A stretch of DNA of 64,000 nucleotides from Alistipes provencensis. Its GTDB lineage: Bacteria; Bacteroidota; Bacteroidia; Bacteroidales; Rikenellaceae. The translations under genes and the position numbers were made by a program. The first letter of the stretch is position 1; the number at the start of each line of letters is the position of its first letter. The notes under the pieces are model-generated. The model ran no database searches, was not told the DNA's origin, and saw nothing but the letters and a program-made list of their open reading frames with translations. Location of the stretch: positions 782,397 through 846,396 of the forward strand of contig NZ_LT559262.1 in the NCBI RefSeq assembly GCF_900083545.1, given 5' to 3'. Of this stretch, positions 49,954-59,497 are shown piece by piece.

Positions 49954-51827
49954 TTAACGCTCGGCCTTAAAACCCGCTTCTTGGGCGGGCGCCTGCCCGC
50001 CGTTCACGAGGGCGCGGAGAATCGACTCCTCGTCATACCCGCAGAGGGTGTAGAGCTGTGCCGGAGTGCCGTGTTCGACCCAAGCGTCGCCGATACCGAG
50101 GCTCGTGACATGCGCCCCGTAACCGCGGGCGTTGAAATAGGCCGCAACGGCTTCGCCGACGCCTCCGCGCAGGCTGCCGTCCTCGACCGTGATGACGCGG
50201 CGGAACCTGCGCCCCACCTCGTCCAGCAACTCCTCGTCGAGCGGCTTCACCCAGCGCAGGTCGTAATGCGCCGCGCTCACCCCCTCGGCCGCAGCACGCT
50301 CGGCGGCCCGGGCGGCGGCATTACCGACGGTCCCGACACTCACCAGCGCCACATCGTCCCCGTCACGCCCCGCCACGGCAGTCCCTCGCCGTGGCCGCGG
50401 GGATAGCGGATCATAAAGGGCCCGCCCGATTGCAGGGCGGTGTACATCGCATTGCGCAGTTCGGGTTCGTTCATCGGCGCCATGATGGTCAGTCCCGGCA
50501 CGGCGGCGAAAGCGGCCATGTCGAAGACTCCGTGGTGCGTCACGCCGTCCTCGCCGACCAGCCCGCCGCGGTCGAGGCACATCACCACCGGAAGTCCCTG
50601 TATCGCAACGTCGTGGATCACATTGTCGTAAGCCCGCTGCATGAACGACGAATAGATGTTGCAGAAAGCCCCCACCCCCGCCGCGGCGAGTCCCGCCGAG
50701 AAGGTCACGGCATGCCCTTCGGCGATGCCGACGTCGAAACAGCGCTCCGGCATCTCGCGCAGCAGAATGTTCATCGAACAGCCCGTAGGCATGGCGGGCG
50801 GGACGCCCACGACGCGGGCATCCCTGCGGGCCCGTTCCAACAAGGTCTCGCCGAACACATCCTGATAACGCGCCTTATCGTCCGGGGCGGAGATCCGCTC
50901 GCCCGTATCGGGATTGAAGCACCCCGGGGCATGCCAGACCGACTGGTTGTGTTCGGCCGGAAGATACCCCTTGCCCTTTACGGTCATGACGTGCAGCAAC
51001 TTGGGGCCCTCTATATCGCGCAGTGCACGAAGTGTCCGCACCAACTCCTTGAGGTTGTGGCCGTCCACGGGTCCGAAGTAGCGGAAATTGAGGCTTTCGA
51101 AGAGATTGCTCTTGTTCAGCAGCCCCTGTTTCACGGCGTTGCCCGCCTTCTGGCAGAGCCTCAGCAGGCGCGGCGTATGTGACAGAACGCCCCACAGCCG
51201 CTGTTTGAAGCGGTTGTAGTGGACCGAAGTCGAGATTTTCAGCAGGTAATTCTTCAGCGCCCCGGTGGCCTGATCGATGGCCATGTTGTTGTCATTGAGG
51301 ATCACCAACAGGTTCGTACGCTTCGAGGCTCCGGCGTTGTTGAGCCCCTCGAAGGCCAGTCCGCCGGTCATCGAACCGTCGCCGATGACGGCCACCACCT
51401 GCCGCTTCTCGCCCCGCAGTTCGGCCGCCTTGGCCATGCCGAAAGCCGCCGAGATCGACACCGAAGCGTGACCGCCCCCGAAAGCGTCGTATTCGCTCTC
51501 GGACATGCGCGGAAATCCGCTGATGCCGTCCAGCCGGCGTTTGGTTCGGAAAGCCTCGCGGCGCCCGGTGATGATCTTGTGGGCGTAGGTCTGGTGACCG
51601 ACGTCCCAGACGATCTTGTCCTCCGGGGTTTCGAAAACGTAATGCAGCGCTGCGGCCAGCTCCACGGCCCCGAGGCTCGAAGCCAGATGACCCGGATTGA
51701 CCGAACACTCGTCGATGATGTAATGGCGCAGTTCGTCGCAGTAGACGCGCAACTCCTCCGCCGAGAGCTTTTTGAGCTCCCGCGGCGACGAGATCGTATC
51801 GAGCAGTTTATATTCTTCCGACGACAT
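49954..51827 (-). pseudogene. dxs: 1-deoxy-D-xylulose-5-phosphate synthase, frame disrupted
   Basis: DXS makes the first intermediate of the MEP isoprenoid pathway from pyruvate and glyceraldehyde 3-phosphate with thiamine diphosphate. From [18 protein letters not shown] (51827) the first frame shows [12 protein letters not shown], the TPP motif GDGSMTGG with NN, and the catalytic-Glu segment [11 protein letters not shown]. It fails after [14 protein letters not shown] near 50375 and stops at 50340. The remaining transketolase C-terminal domain continues in another frame ([17 protein letters not shown] to the stop at 49954). About a dozen residues usually found between these two blocks are missing, so a small non-triplet deletion is likely. 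Promoter box TATCTTTG (minus) is at 51836-51843. A sequencing or assembly error cannot be excluded. Confidence 0.8.
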
Positions 51828-51835
51828 AAGGGTTA

Positions 51836-51843
51836 CAAAGATA
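51836..51843 (-). promoter_or_regulatory. -7 promoter box of dxs
   Basis: TATCTTTG on the minus strand, nine bases before the chosen start codon, matching TAnnTTTG. The leader would be very short. Confidence 0.5.
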
Positions 51844-52071
51844 CGAATAAGCGAGTGCAATGTCAAATTTATTTGAACATTGCCGAGCGGGAGTATCTAA
51901 GGCGAAGCCAAAGATAAGAAAAAGAACGGACGGCTCCAAAACCGAATTGTGTGCCGTCCGGCAAAACATCCTGACTGATAAAAGTGTCGTTACGACACCA
52001 AAGATAGTTAATATATGTGAATTTTTCGAAAAAATCCCTATCTTCGCGTTACGAATAAAAAGCAACAAACC

Positions 52072-52779
52072 ATGAAATACAAGCGGATACTCCTGAAATT
52101 GAGCGGCGAGTCGCTTCAGGGAACGCAAAAATACGGGCTCTGCCCCGAAGTGCTGCAATCCTATGCCGAACAGATCAAGGCGGCCGCGGCGACAGGCGTC
52201 CAGATCGGCATCGTCATCGGCGGCGGCAACATCTTCCGCGGCCTCACGGGCGCCAAAAAAGGCTTCGACCGCGTGAAAGGCGACCAGATGGGGATGCTCG
52301 CCACGATCATCAACTCGCTGGCACTTCAATCGGCACTCGAGGACAACGGGGTCAAGTGCAAGGTGCTCACCTCGATCCGCATGGAGCCCATCGGCGAATA
52401 CTTCTCCAAAGCCCGTGCCATCGAATACCTCGAGACGGGCTATGTGGTGATCGTCGGGGGCGGCACTTCGAATCCCTATTTCACGACCGACTCGGCATCG
52501 GCGCTGCGCGGCATCGAGATCGAAGCCGACGTGCTGCTCAAGGGAACCCGCGTGGACGGCGTCTACACGGCCGATCCGGAGAAGGACCCCACGGCCGTGA
52601 AGTTCGACGAGATATCGTTCGAGGAGGTGCTCGACCGCCGGCTGAAGGTCATGGATCTCACGGCCTTCACGCTCTGCCGGGAGAACGGATTGCAGATCAT
52701 CGTCTTCGACATGGACACCGAAGGCAATTTGGGCAAGGTACTTGCCGGAGAGCAGATCGGAACGCTCGTAAAACCGTAA
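52072..52779 (+). CDS. pyrH: UMP kinase
   Basis: A 235-aa cytoplasmic amino-acid-kinase-fold enzyme that phosphorylates UMP to UDP. Diagnostic segments are YKRILLKLSGESL, IGIVIGGGNIFRG, GDQMGMLATIINSLALQ, VIVGGGTSNPYFTTDSASALR, ADVLLKGTRVDGVY and the C-terminal KVLAGEQIGTLV. Length is normal for bacterial hexameric PyrH. It leads a three-gene operon with a TlpA-like gene and frr; pyrH next to frr is a widespread arrangement. A weak -7 box TATCTTCG lies at 52039-52046. Confidence 0.97.
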   Translation: MKYKRILLKLSGESLQGTQKYGLCPEVLQSYAEQIKAAAATGVQIGIVIGGGNIFRGLTGAKKGFDRVKGDQMGMLATIINSLALQSALEDNGVKCKVLTSIRMEPIGEYFSKARAIEYLETGYVVIVGGGTSNPYFTTDSASALRGIEIEADVLLKGTRVDGVYTADPEKDPTAVKFDEISFEEVLDRRLKVMDLTAFTLCRENGLQIIVFDMDTEGNLGKVLAGEQIGTLVKP

Positions 52780-52784
52780 AGATT

Positions 52785-53360
52785 ATGGCAAAGAAAAAAA
52801 GCAATAAATCGCTGTGGCTGATGCTGGCGCTGATCGCCGCCATCATCGCCGTCCTCCTGCTGCTCCCCTCGTGCGGCAACCGCAACGCCAAGAAGAGCGC
52901 CGAGACGGACACCGAATCGACCACGCTCGTCAAGGCCGGAGAGACGGCCCCCGACTTCACGGTCGAACTCGTCGACGGCAGCCAACTGTCGCTCAAGGAG
53001 CTGCGCGGCAAGGTCGTGCTGCTCAACTTCTGGGCCACATGGTGCCCGCCCTGCCGTCAGGAACTGACCCGCGTGCAGAAGGACATCATCGACCGTTTCG
53101 CCGGCAAAGAGTTCGTCTTCCTGCCCGTCTCGCGCGGCGAGAAGCGCGAAACGGTGGAGGCTTTCCGCGAAAAGACCGGCTACACCTTCCCGATGGGCCT
53201 CGACTCGGCACGGACCGTCTACGACCGCTACGCTTCGAACTACATCCCGCGCAACTTCCTCATCGACAAGGAGGGCAAAGTGGTCCTCGCCACGGTGGGT
53301 TACGACGACGAGGAGTTCGACGCCCTGATCCGCACCATTGAAAAGACACTCGAAAATTAA
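52785..53360 (+). CDS. TlpA/ResA-like thioredoxin-fold protein, membrane-anchored
   Basis: A 191-aa protein. The ATG at 52785 follows pyrH by five bases. A membrane segment (LWLMLALIAAIIAVLLLL) anchors it, with LLPSC possibly acting as an atypical lipobox. The thioredoxin-like AhpC/TSA-Redoxin domain (about 50-190) has the redox motif WATWCPPC. Periplasmic disulfide reduction, for example in cytochrome or envelope protein maturation, is the general role. Its insertion between pyrH and frr is unusual for bacteria in general. Confidence 0.88.
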   Translation: MAKKKSNKSLWLMLALIAAIIAVLLLLPSCGNRNAKKSAETDTESTTLVKAGETAPDFTVELVDGSQLSLKELRGKVVLLNFWATWCPPCRQELTRVQKDIIDRFAGKEFVFLPVSRGEKRETVEAFREKTGYTFPMGLDSARTVYDRYASNYIPRNFLIDKEGKVVLATVGYDDEEFDALIRTIEKTLEN

Positions 53361-53372
53361 ACCCCAAACGCC

Positions 53373-53930
53373 ATGGATACACAAACGATTCTCAACGATG
53401 CCTCGGGCCGCATGCAGAAGGCCATCGACCACCTCGAAGAGGAGCTGCTGAACGTACGCGCCGGCAAGGCGTCGCCCAACGCCCTGAACGGCGTGATGGT
53501 CGACTATTTCGGCTCGCAGGTTCCCGTCTCGGGCGCTGCCAGCGTCACCGTACCCGACGCTAAAACCATCCTGATCCAGCCGTGGGACAAGAACATGCTG
53601 CGCCCGATCGAGAAGGCGATCATCGACTCGAACATCGGCCTGACGCCCTCGAACAACGGCGAGCAGATCCGCCTGTCGATTCCGCCCCTCACCGAGGAGC
53701 GCCGCAAGGAGCTGGTGAAGCAGGTGCGTTCGGATGCCGAAACGGCCCGCATCAGCCTGCGCAACGCCCGCCGCGACGCCGTCGAAGCATTCAAGAAAGC
53801 CCAGAAGGAGGGCATGCCCGAGGACGAGTCGAAAGACGGTGAGGCACAGACGCAGAAACTGCTCGAAAAGTTCTCCAAACTCCTCGAAGAGGTCCTCGCC
53901 AAAAAGGAGAAGGAGATCATGACGGTCTGA
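53373..53930 (+). CDS. frr: Ribosome recycling factor
   Basis: A 185-aa protein of standard length that splits post-termination ribosomes with EF-G. It shows RAGKASPNALNGVMVDYFGS, the domain II segment ILIQPWDKNMLRPIEKAI, IRLSIPPLTEERRKEL and the long C-terminal helix rich in Lys/Glu. It starts 12 bases after the TlpA-like gene. A strong terminator follows at 53951-53987, closing the pyrH operon. Confidence 0.97.
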   Translation: MDTQTILNDASGRMQKAIDHLEEELLNVRAGKASPNALNGVMVDYFGSQVPVSGAASVTVPDAKTILIQPWDKNMLRPIEKAIIDSNIGLTPSNNGEQIRLSIPPLTEERRKELVKQVRSDAETARISLRNARRDAVEAFKKAQKEGMPEDESKDGEAQTQKLLEKFSKLLEEVLAKKEKEIMTV

Positions 53931-53950
53931 CCGTTCATTCCGACAACTGA

Positions 53951-53987
53951 AAAACCGGACCTGCCGCAATGGCAGGTCCGGTTTTTT
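53951..53987 (+). terminator. Terminator of the pyrH-frr operon
   Basis: Stem AAAACCGGACCTGCC/GGCAGGTCCGGTTTT (53951-53965 / 53971-53985) with a 5-base loop and TTTTTT on the plus strand; the A run makes it usable from PUL2 as well. Confidence 0.93.
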
Positions 53988-54005
53988 AAGGTAGACAGGT
54001 CCGCC

Positions 54006-54914
54006 CTATTCGGCGGCCCGTACGATATACGAGAATTTGTACGAACTACGCCAGAAGTTGTTGTAGAAATTGCTGCCCGGCGTATCGCCCGACGCATCCG
54101 GCAGGGCGAAATCGAAGAAAAGATTGCCCGAAGTATCCCGGCTGAAGGTCATCGTCGAGGTGATGTTGTTCTTCGAAATCTTCATCTGGTTGGTCGAGAG
54201 GTCCAACACCCAGTCGGACTCTCCGGCAGGGATCAGATGCCGCAGGCGCGGATCCATATCCAGCGGAGCATCCTCGGTGTACTCGCCCGGATAAACACCC
54301 TTGAACGACCCGTACAGCCCGTCGGCTCCGGCGGCATTGACGATCTTACCCGTAAATTTCCCGTCGACCATCTCCTCGTTCATCGTAATGGTGATGATGT
54401 TATCCAACTCCGGCGAGGCGAACGTCCCGAACTCGGAACCGCCCATCGAAGTGTCCCACTTCCCGGTACCGTTACCGCTGATATTCTGATCCATGTAGAT
54501 CTTGATATCGCTGACAGCCCACGTACCGACATAGAACGGATCGTAGGGTTTGAGATAAACCGTCCACAATACCTGCTTCCCGGTCTGGGAACGCACGATA
54601 ATACGCGCCTTGCGGTCGGGATTCCGGAAATCGAGCGTACCGCCGTCGGCGACATCCGCCGTGGCATAGGCCGAAAGGGCCAGCGCCTCGACACCGACCG
54701 CTTCCCACGGGTAATCGGCCTGTTCGAAGATATAGAGGGTAACGGTTCCCTGATTGTCGTCCACCCGTTCGATGGTGGCTTTACCCAGTTGTCCCGTCAG
54801 TTTGATGTCGAGAATCGAACACTCGTTGCTCGGCTCCTTTTCGTCGATATCCTTCGTGCAGGCAACCACAATCAGGCACGAAAGCAACAATGCAATATAT
54901 TTCAGATTTTTCAT
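54006..54914 (-). CDS. Surface lipoprotein of PUL2 (DUF5018-like, uncertain)
   Basis: A 302-aa lipoprotein (LLLSCLIVVACT). The N-terminal ~115 residues (SILDIKLTGQLGKATIE, IIVRSQTGKQVLWTVYL) look like an Ig-type domain of the DUF5018 kind. The rest is a beta-rich, calycin-like domain (VGTWAVSDIKIYMD, FFDFALPDASG). It occupies the SusE-like position, four bases after susD, and probably binds substrate at the cell surface. Family naming is from memory and uncertain. It is the last gene of PUL2 and shares a terminator region with frr. Confidence 0.7.
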   Translation of the reverse strand: MKNLKYIALLLSCLIVVACTKDIDEKEPSNECSILDIKLTGQLGKATIERVDDNQGTVTLYIFEQADYPWEAVGVEALALSAYATADVADGGTLDFRNPDRKARIIVRSQTGKQVLWTVYLKPYDPFYVGTWAVSDIKIYMDQNISGNGTGKWDTSMGGSEFGTFASPELDNIITITMNEEMVDGKFTGKIVNAAGADGLYGSFKGVYPGEYTEDAPLDMDPRLRHLIPAGESDWVLDLSTNQMKISKNNITSTMTFSRDTSGNLFFDFALPDASGDTPGSNFYNNFWRSSYKFSYIVRAAE

Positions 54915-54918
54915 AACA

Positions 54919-56403
54919 TTACAAATTGGGATTCAGGTCTATTTCACGCTGCGGGATCGGATAGTAGGCGGCTTCGGCCTCGCTCAGTCCGGCAGCCTTG
55001 ATATCGGTGGTCGTAACCGAAGCCGTGCGACGGAGATCATAGAGCCGGTTACCCTCGAAAGCCAGTTCCAGCGCACGCTCCTTGATTACGGCTTCGCGGA
55101 ATTTATCCGTCGCCATTCCGGACGGGAGCGGCGTTACGCCGGCCCTTTCACGGATGCGGTTCACATAAGCCAAACCCGCTTCGGGCCCCGCCGCTTCGGC
55201 ATACACCAATGCAATGTCCGAAAAACGGATCAGGTAAGGCCGGGCGCTGGTGCGCTCACCGATAAAATCGGGGTCGACATACTTGCTCGAAAAGTAGCCC
55301 TTGACCTGATTGGGCACGATCGGATTACCCGAAACATCGTAAATATCACGGTGAATCAACTCTGTACGTCGTTTGTCCGTGGTGCTGAACTGCGTCTCGA
55401 CGAATTCGTCGTTACAGAGGAAAACACCCCAACCGTTGCCGTTGGCCCGTTGCAGGTCGCCGTTACCGTAACGGATGTAGAACGGTACAGAGTTGTTCGA
55501 CGGCAGAAAAAGCAGGGGCAGTTTGGAGTAGTTGCCCTCCTGCGTACCGCTGCGGTCGATCGGCATGATGAAAATATGCTCCGGGCCCGTGGGCTTGTCC
55601 ACGTCGTAAATGTCGCGCAGGTCGGTGTCGAAATCATATGTGTCCTTGTAATCACGGACAACCTTCCCCGCCCAATAAGCGGCGCTGTCGTACATGATCT
55701 GAGGCTCACGACGCATCTCCGTATAGCGGTAGACGTTGTGCTCCTTCGAAGACGCGATGGTCAGATAGGCCTTCGCCATCAGCGACTGCGCTGCCACCTT
55801 GTCCGCCCGTCCGAAAACCTTGTTGACCCCGAGCAGTTCGTCCGCCTGAGTCAGGTCGCCGAAGATCAGATCATAGAGCTGGTCAAGACCCGTTGCCATC
55901 GGAGGCGTCGTCTGCGACAGTTCCGCCACCATCTTCGTCTGCACGGGCACGATGCCGAACGTACGCACCAGATTGAAATAGTTCCATGCACGCAGGAAAT
56001 AAGCCTCGCCGAGAATCCGGCGGCGCGCCGTTTCGCTCAGCGCCGAACTGTTTTGGATATGGTCGATCACCGTATTGGCTCGGTTGATCGCGATGTAGCA
56101 GTATTTGAAATAGTATTTCAACTGCTCGGTCTCGCGGCCCGCGATCCAGTTCTCAAGCTGATAGACATCACCCGCCTCGTCGCTCTTGGGCGACATGGTC
56201 TCGGTCGGGATGTCGCCGATGTAGAAGATGCCGCGTGAATATTCGAGGAACGTCAGGGCATTGTAGGCATAGAGCAGGCCCGACTCGGCATCGGTCTCGT
56301 TCTTGTAAAAATTGTCGTCGGAATAGAATCCGTACGGCTCCTCCTGCAGGTCGCACGCCGTGAGCAACCCGCAGAGCGAAATGATATAAAGCAGATTTTT
56401 CAT
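54919..56403 (-). CDS. SusD/RagB-like glycan-binding lipoprotein (PUL2)
   Basis: A 494-aa SusD-family lipoprotein (MKNLLYIISLCGLLTAC lipobox). Features include the helical repeats ILGEAYFLRAWNYFNLVRTFG and DLTQADELLG, then SDIALVYAEAAGPEAGLAYVNRIRERAG, ALELAFEGNRLYDLRR and the C-terminal YYPIPQREIDLNPNL. It forms the lid of the adjacent SusC. Its start lies 10 bp after the SusC stop. It is shorter and clearly different from the PUL1 SusD, which fits a different ligand. Confidence 0.94.
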   Translation of the reverse strand: MKNLLYIISLCGLLTACDLQEEPYGFYSDDNFYKNETDAESGLLYAYNALTFLEYSRGIFYIGDIPTETMSPKSDEAGDVYQLENWIAGRETEQLKYYFKYCYIAINRANTVIDHIQNSSALSETARRRILGEAYFLRAWNYFNLVRTFGIVPVQTKMVAELSQTTPPMATGLDQLYDLIFGDLTQADELLGVNKVFGRADKVAAQSLMAKAYLTIASSKEHNVYRYTEMRREPQIMYDSAAYWAGKVVRDYKDTYDFDTDLRDIYDVDKPTGPEHIFIMPIDRSGTQEGNYSKLPLLFLPSNNSVPFYIRYGNGDLQRANGNGWGVFLCNDEFVETQFSTTDKRRTELIHRDIYDVSGNPIVPNQVKGYFSSKYVDPDFIGERTSARPYLIRFSDIALVYAEAAGPEAGLAYVNRIRERAGVTPLPSGMATDKFREAVIKERALELAFEGNRLYDLRRTASVTTTDIKAAGLSEAEAAYYPIPQREIDLNPNL

Positions 56404-56413
56404 AATCGTCAGT

Positions 56414-59400
56414 TTAGAATTTCAGGTCCAGACCGATGGTATATTTCCGCAGGCGGGGATAACCGCCCCAGTAGATGCCGTCGACACCCACCTCGGGATC
56501 GTAACCGTCGAATTTGGTGAAGGTATAGGCGTTCTCGATATTGGCGAACACACGCACGCTGCGGATAAAGGCCTTGCGGACGGGAATCGTATAGCCGATA
56601 TTGATGTTCTGCAGGCGGACGAACGAGCCGTCGTGGACGAAGTAGTCCGAGAACAGGTAACTGCGCGTCGAATTCAGGCGCGGGTATTTGTTCGTCGGAT
56701 TGTCGGGCGTCCAGCGCTTGATCTTCACGCGGGGATCATAAGTATAGCCGTTATAGATAACGTCATTGCCGAATACGCCGTTGAGGAATACCGACATGTC
56801 GAGATTCTTGTAGCGGAACGACAGGTTGAGACTGGCCGTAAAGTCGGGATTCGGATCGCCAATGATGCAGCGGTCCCGGTCGTCGATGGCATAGTCGCCG
56901 TTCAGATCCACATACTTGAGCTCGCCGGGCAGGTCCTTGCCGTCGGAACTCATGAAGCCGGGGTCCTCTCCCTGCTGGATAATACCGTCCACCCGGTAGC
57001 CGTAGAAGACATACATCGGATAGCCGATGGCATAAACGCTCGGATTACCGTTGAACATCGACAGCGATTGGCCGCAGACCTCGTACTGCATCCCCGTCAG
57101 GTAATCGGTGCTCAGACCGCTCGAAACAGCGTTGCCCAAATCGGTCACCTTATTACGGTTGCGCGAGAAGATGAACGTCGCGGAAAAGGAGGTATTCTTC
57201 CGGCTGACAATATCGCCGTCGAGCGTGAGTTCGAAACCGCGGTTGCGGATATTACCGTCGTTGACCCACATCTTGTCGTAACCGCTCGACAGCGGCAGGT
57301 ACTTCTCACGCAGCAGATCGGTAGTGTACTTGTCGTAGTAATCCATCGTCACGCGCAGACGGCGTTTGAAAAAGGCAAGGTCGACACCCAAGTTCCACTG
57401 GCGGGTCGATTCCCACCTCAGATCGGGGTTGGAAATGCCACCCCAAAGGATATAGCGGTCGTTAGCTCCCTCACGGCCGGCTTCATAGCCCGGGCCGATA
57501 GCCGTCTGCCACTTGTCAGCGAACCAGTATTTCTCGGTTCCGTAACGGTTGAGCGTCTGGTAAGGCGAGATGCCCTGATTGCCCGAAAGTCCCCAACTGG
57601 CCCGGATCTTGAACTCATCGAAAACGTTGAGCTTCTGCATCCACGGCTCGTTGTGGAGTTTCCAGCTCACGGCGCCCGAAGGGAAATAACCCCACTTGCT
57701 GTTCTTGCCGAATTTCGACGAACCGTCGGCACGCATGGTGAACGTAAAGAGATATTTGTCGTCGAGAACATAGTTCAGACGGCCGTAGAACGAGAGCAGT
57801 TTGCTGTTCTGATAGGTGTTGTTTATCACGTTCTTCTGGGGATTGCCCGCACCCATATTCTCATTGCCGAGAGCGTCGTTCACGAAATCATAGGCCGTAG
57901 TGCCGAGCGTCCGGCCCATGTTATAGTCGAACGAGTGTCCCGCCATGACCGACAGGTTGTGCCGGTCGGCAAAGGTCCGCTGGAAGGTGATATAGGTCTC
58001 GCTCAGCACATCCTGCGACAGGGTGTTGTTCATCTGAGCAATGCCGTTCATGTCGTGCGCCTCCTGCGAAGTGTTCGAAGCGTTGTAGACATCCTGCACG
58101 GTGGTCGAATAGTTGTAATTGAGCTGTGTGCGGATCTTCAGCCCCTCGACGATCTCCCACTCGGCGGCCAGCGATGAAATGAGGTCGCGGCCCTGTGTCT
58201 CGTTCTTGACGTTGTCGGAGATAATGAGCGGATGACCGAAGTCGGTTTCCGAAGCAACGAAATAATTGCCGTCCTCATCGTAAACGGGCCATAACGGATT
58301 GCGGCCATATTCGAGCGTGTTGTTCACATGACGCTTGTGGATCGAAAGGATGTTCGAGGTCTGAAGCGTAAAATTCTTGGCCAGCTTGTACGAACCGTTG
58401 AGCGTGACATTGCCTTTGCGGAAGTTATCCTTCTTGTAGACACCCTCATCGTCGAAATAATTAAGGCTCAGATTGATCGCCGCCTTGTCGGTGGAGTGCG
58501 ACAGCGTGGCCGTCGTATTGTTGACCACGGCCGTGCGCATGCAGAGGTCGGCCCAATCGGTGTTCGACCACTTGCCCTGCTGAATCTCGATGAGTGACGG
58601 GTAGTAGGTGCCGTTGTTGTACTGACCCGTGTAGAGGGCCGGCAGCCCGGCGTTGGTCAGCTCCTCGTTGGCGATCTGCGCCATCTGCAGCGGATTGCGC
58701 CAGACGTTGAGTTTGTCGGTGAACTGCCCGATGGTAGTCCGGTGGTTCACCGAAACCTGTGTCGACCCGCCTTTGGCGGTGCGGGTCTGGATCAGGATCA
58801 CACCGTTGGCGCCACGGGAACCGTAGATGGCCGAGGAAGAGGCATCCTTCAGGATCTCGATCGACTCGATGTCCGAGGGGTTGATCTGCGACAGGTTGCC
58901 GGCGTCGCCGATGGGGAATCCGTCGACCACAATCAGCGGGGTGTTCGAACCGTTGAGCGAACTGTTACCGCGGATACGCACCACGGCGCCCGCTCCGGGA
59001 TCCTGCGAAGTGTTCATGATCTGCAATCCGGCAGCACGGCCCTGCAACAACCCCTCGACCGACGGGGCCGAAATATCCTTGATGGCATCCATCTTCACGG
59101 AAACGACCGATCCGGTCAGGTCGCTCTTCTTCATTGAGCCGTAACCGATGACGACCACATCGTCGATCAGAGCCTCTTCGGCCTCGAGCACAATATCGAG
59201 GAAGGTAGCCCCGGCCGTAACGGCTACCTCGCGGGTCTTGTAACCGACGAATCCGACGGAGAGCACGGCTCCGTTCTTGGCGCGGACCGTGAAATTACCC
59301 GAAGTATCGGTACTGGTCCCGGTTGTCGTTCCCTTGATAATGACGCTGGCTCCGACGAGCGGCTGTCCGTCGGCCGTCACACGCCCCCGAACCTCATTCT

Positions 59401-59485
59401 GGGCGGATGCGCCGACAGCGAGGAACAGGGAGGCGAAAAGCGCCAGAAGCCACCTGCCCCGCAGGCATAGGTTTACTGTATTCAT
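56414..59485 (-). CDS. SusC/RagA-like TonB-dependent transporter (PUL2)
   Basis: A 1023-aa outer-membrane transporter: signal peptide ending GASAQ, carboxypeptidase-D-like domain (VRGRVTADGQPLVGASVIIKG), TonB-box region DDVVVIGYGSMKKSDLTGSV, plug motif IESIEILKDASSSAIYGSRG and a C-terminal barrel ending YTIGLDLKF. It is paired with the SusD downstream and lies 13 bp downstream of the GH37-like gene, so enzymes are transcribed ahead of the transporter. Size and motifs are normal. Confidence 0.95.
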   Translation of the reverse strand: MNTVNLCLRGRWLLALFASLFLAVGASAQNEVRGRVTADGQPLVGASVIIKGTTTGTSTDTSGNFTVRAKNGAVLSVGFVGYKTREVAVTAGATFLDIVLEAEEALIDDVVVIGYGSMKKSDLTGSVVSVKMDAIKDISAPSVEGLLQGRAAGLQIMNTSQDPGAGAVVRIRGNSSLNGSNTPLIVVDGFPIGDAGNLSQINPSDIESIEILKDASSSAIYGSRGANGVILIQTRTAKGGSTQVSVNHRTTIGQFTDKLNVWRNPLQMAQIANEELTNAGLPALYTGQYNNGTYYPSLIEIQQGKWSNTDWADLCMRTAVVNNTTATLSHSTDKAAINLSLNYFDDEGVYKKDNFRKGNVTLNGSYKLAKNFTLQTSNILSIHKRHVNNTLEYGRNPLWPVYDEDGNYFVASETDFGHPLIISDNVKNETQGRDLISSLAAEWEIVEGLKIRTQLNYNYSTTVQDVYNASNTSQEAHDMNGIAQMNNTLSQDVLSETYITFQRTFADRHNLSVMAGHSFDYNMGRTLGTTAYDFVNDALGNENMGAGNPQKNVINNTYQNSKLLSFYGRLNYVLDDKYLFTFTMRADGSSKFGKNSKWGYFPSGAVSWKLHNEPWMQKLNVFDEFKIRASWGLSGNQGISPYQTLNRYGTEKYWFADKWQTAIGPGYEAGREGANDRYILWGGISNPDLRWESTRQWNLGVDLAFFKRRLRVTMDYYDKYTTDLLREKYLPLSSGYDKMWVNDGNIRNRGFELTLDGDIVSRKNTSFSATFIFSRNRNKVTDLGNAVSSGLSTDYLTGMQYEVCGQSLSMFNGNPSVYAIGYPMYVFYGYRVDGIIQQGEDPGFMSSDGKDLPGELKYVDLNGDYAIDDRDRCIIGDPNPDFTASLNLSFRYKNLDMSVFLNGVFGNDVIYNGYTYDPRVKIKRWTPDNPTNKYPRLNSTRSYLFSDYFVHDGSFVRLQNINIGYTIPVRKAFIRSVRVFANIENAYTFTKFDGYDPEVGVDGIYWGGYPRLRKYTIGLDLKF

Positions 59486-59497
59486 GGTGTCTGAGTT

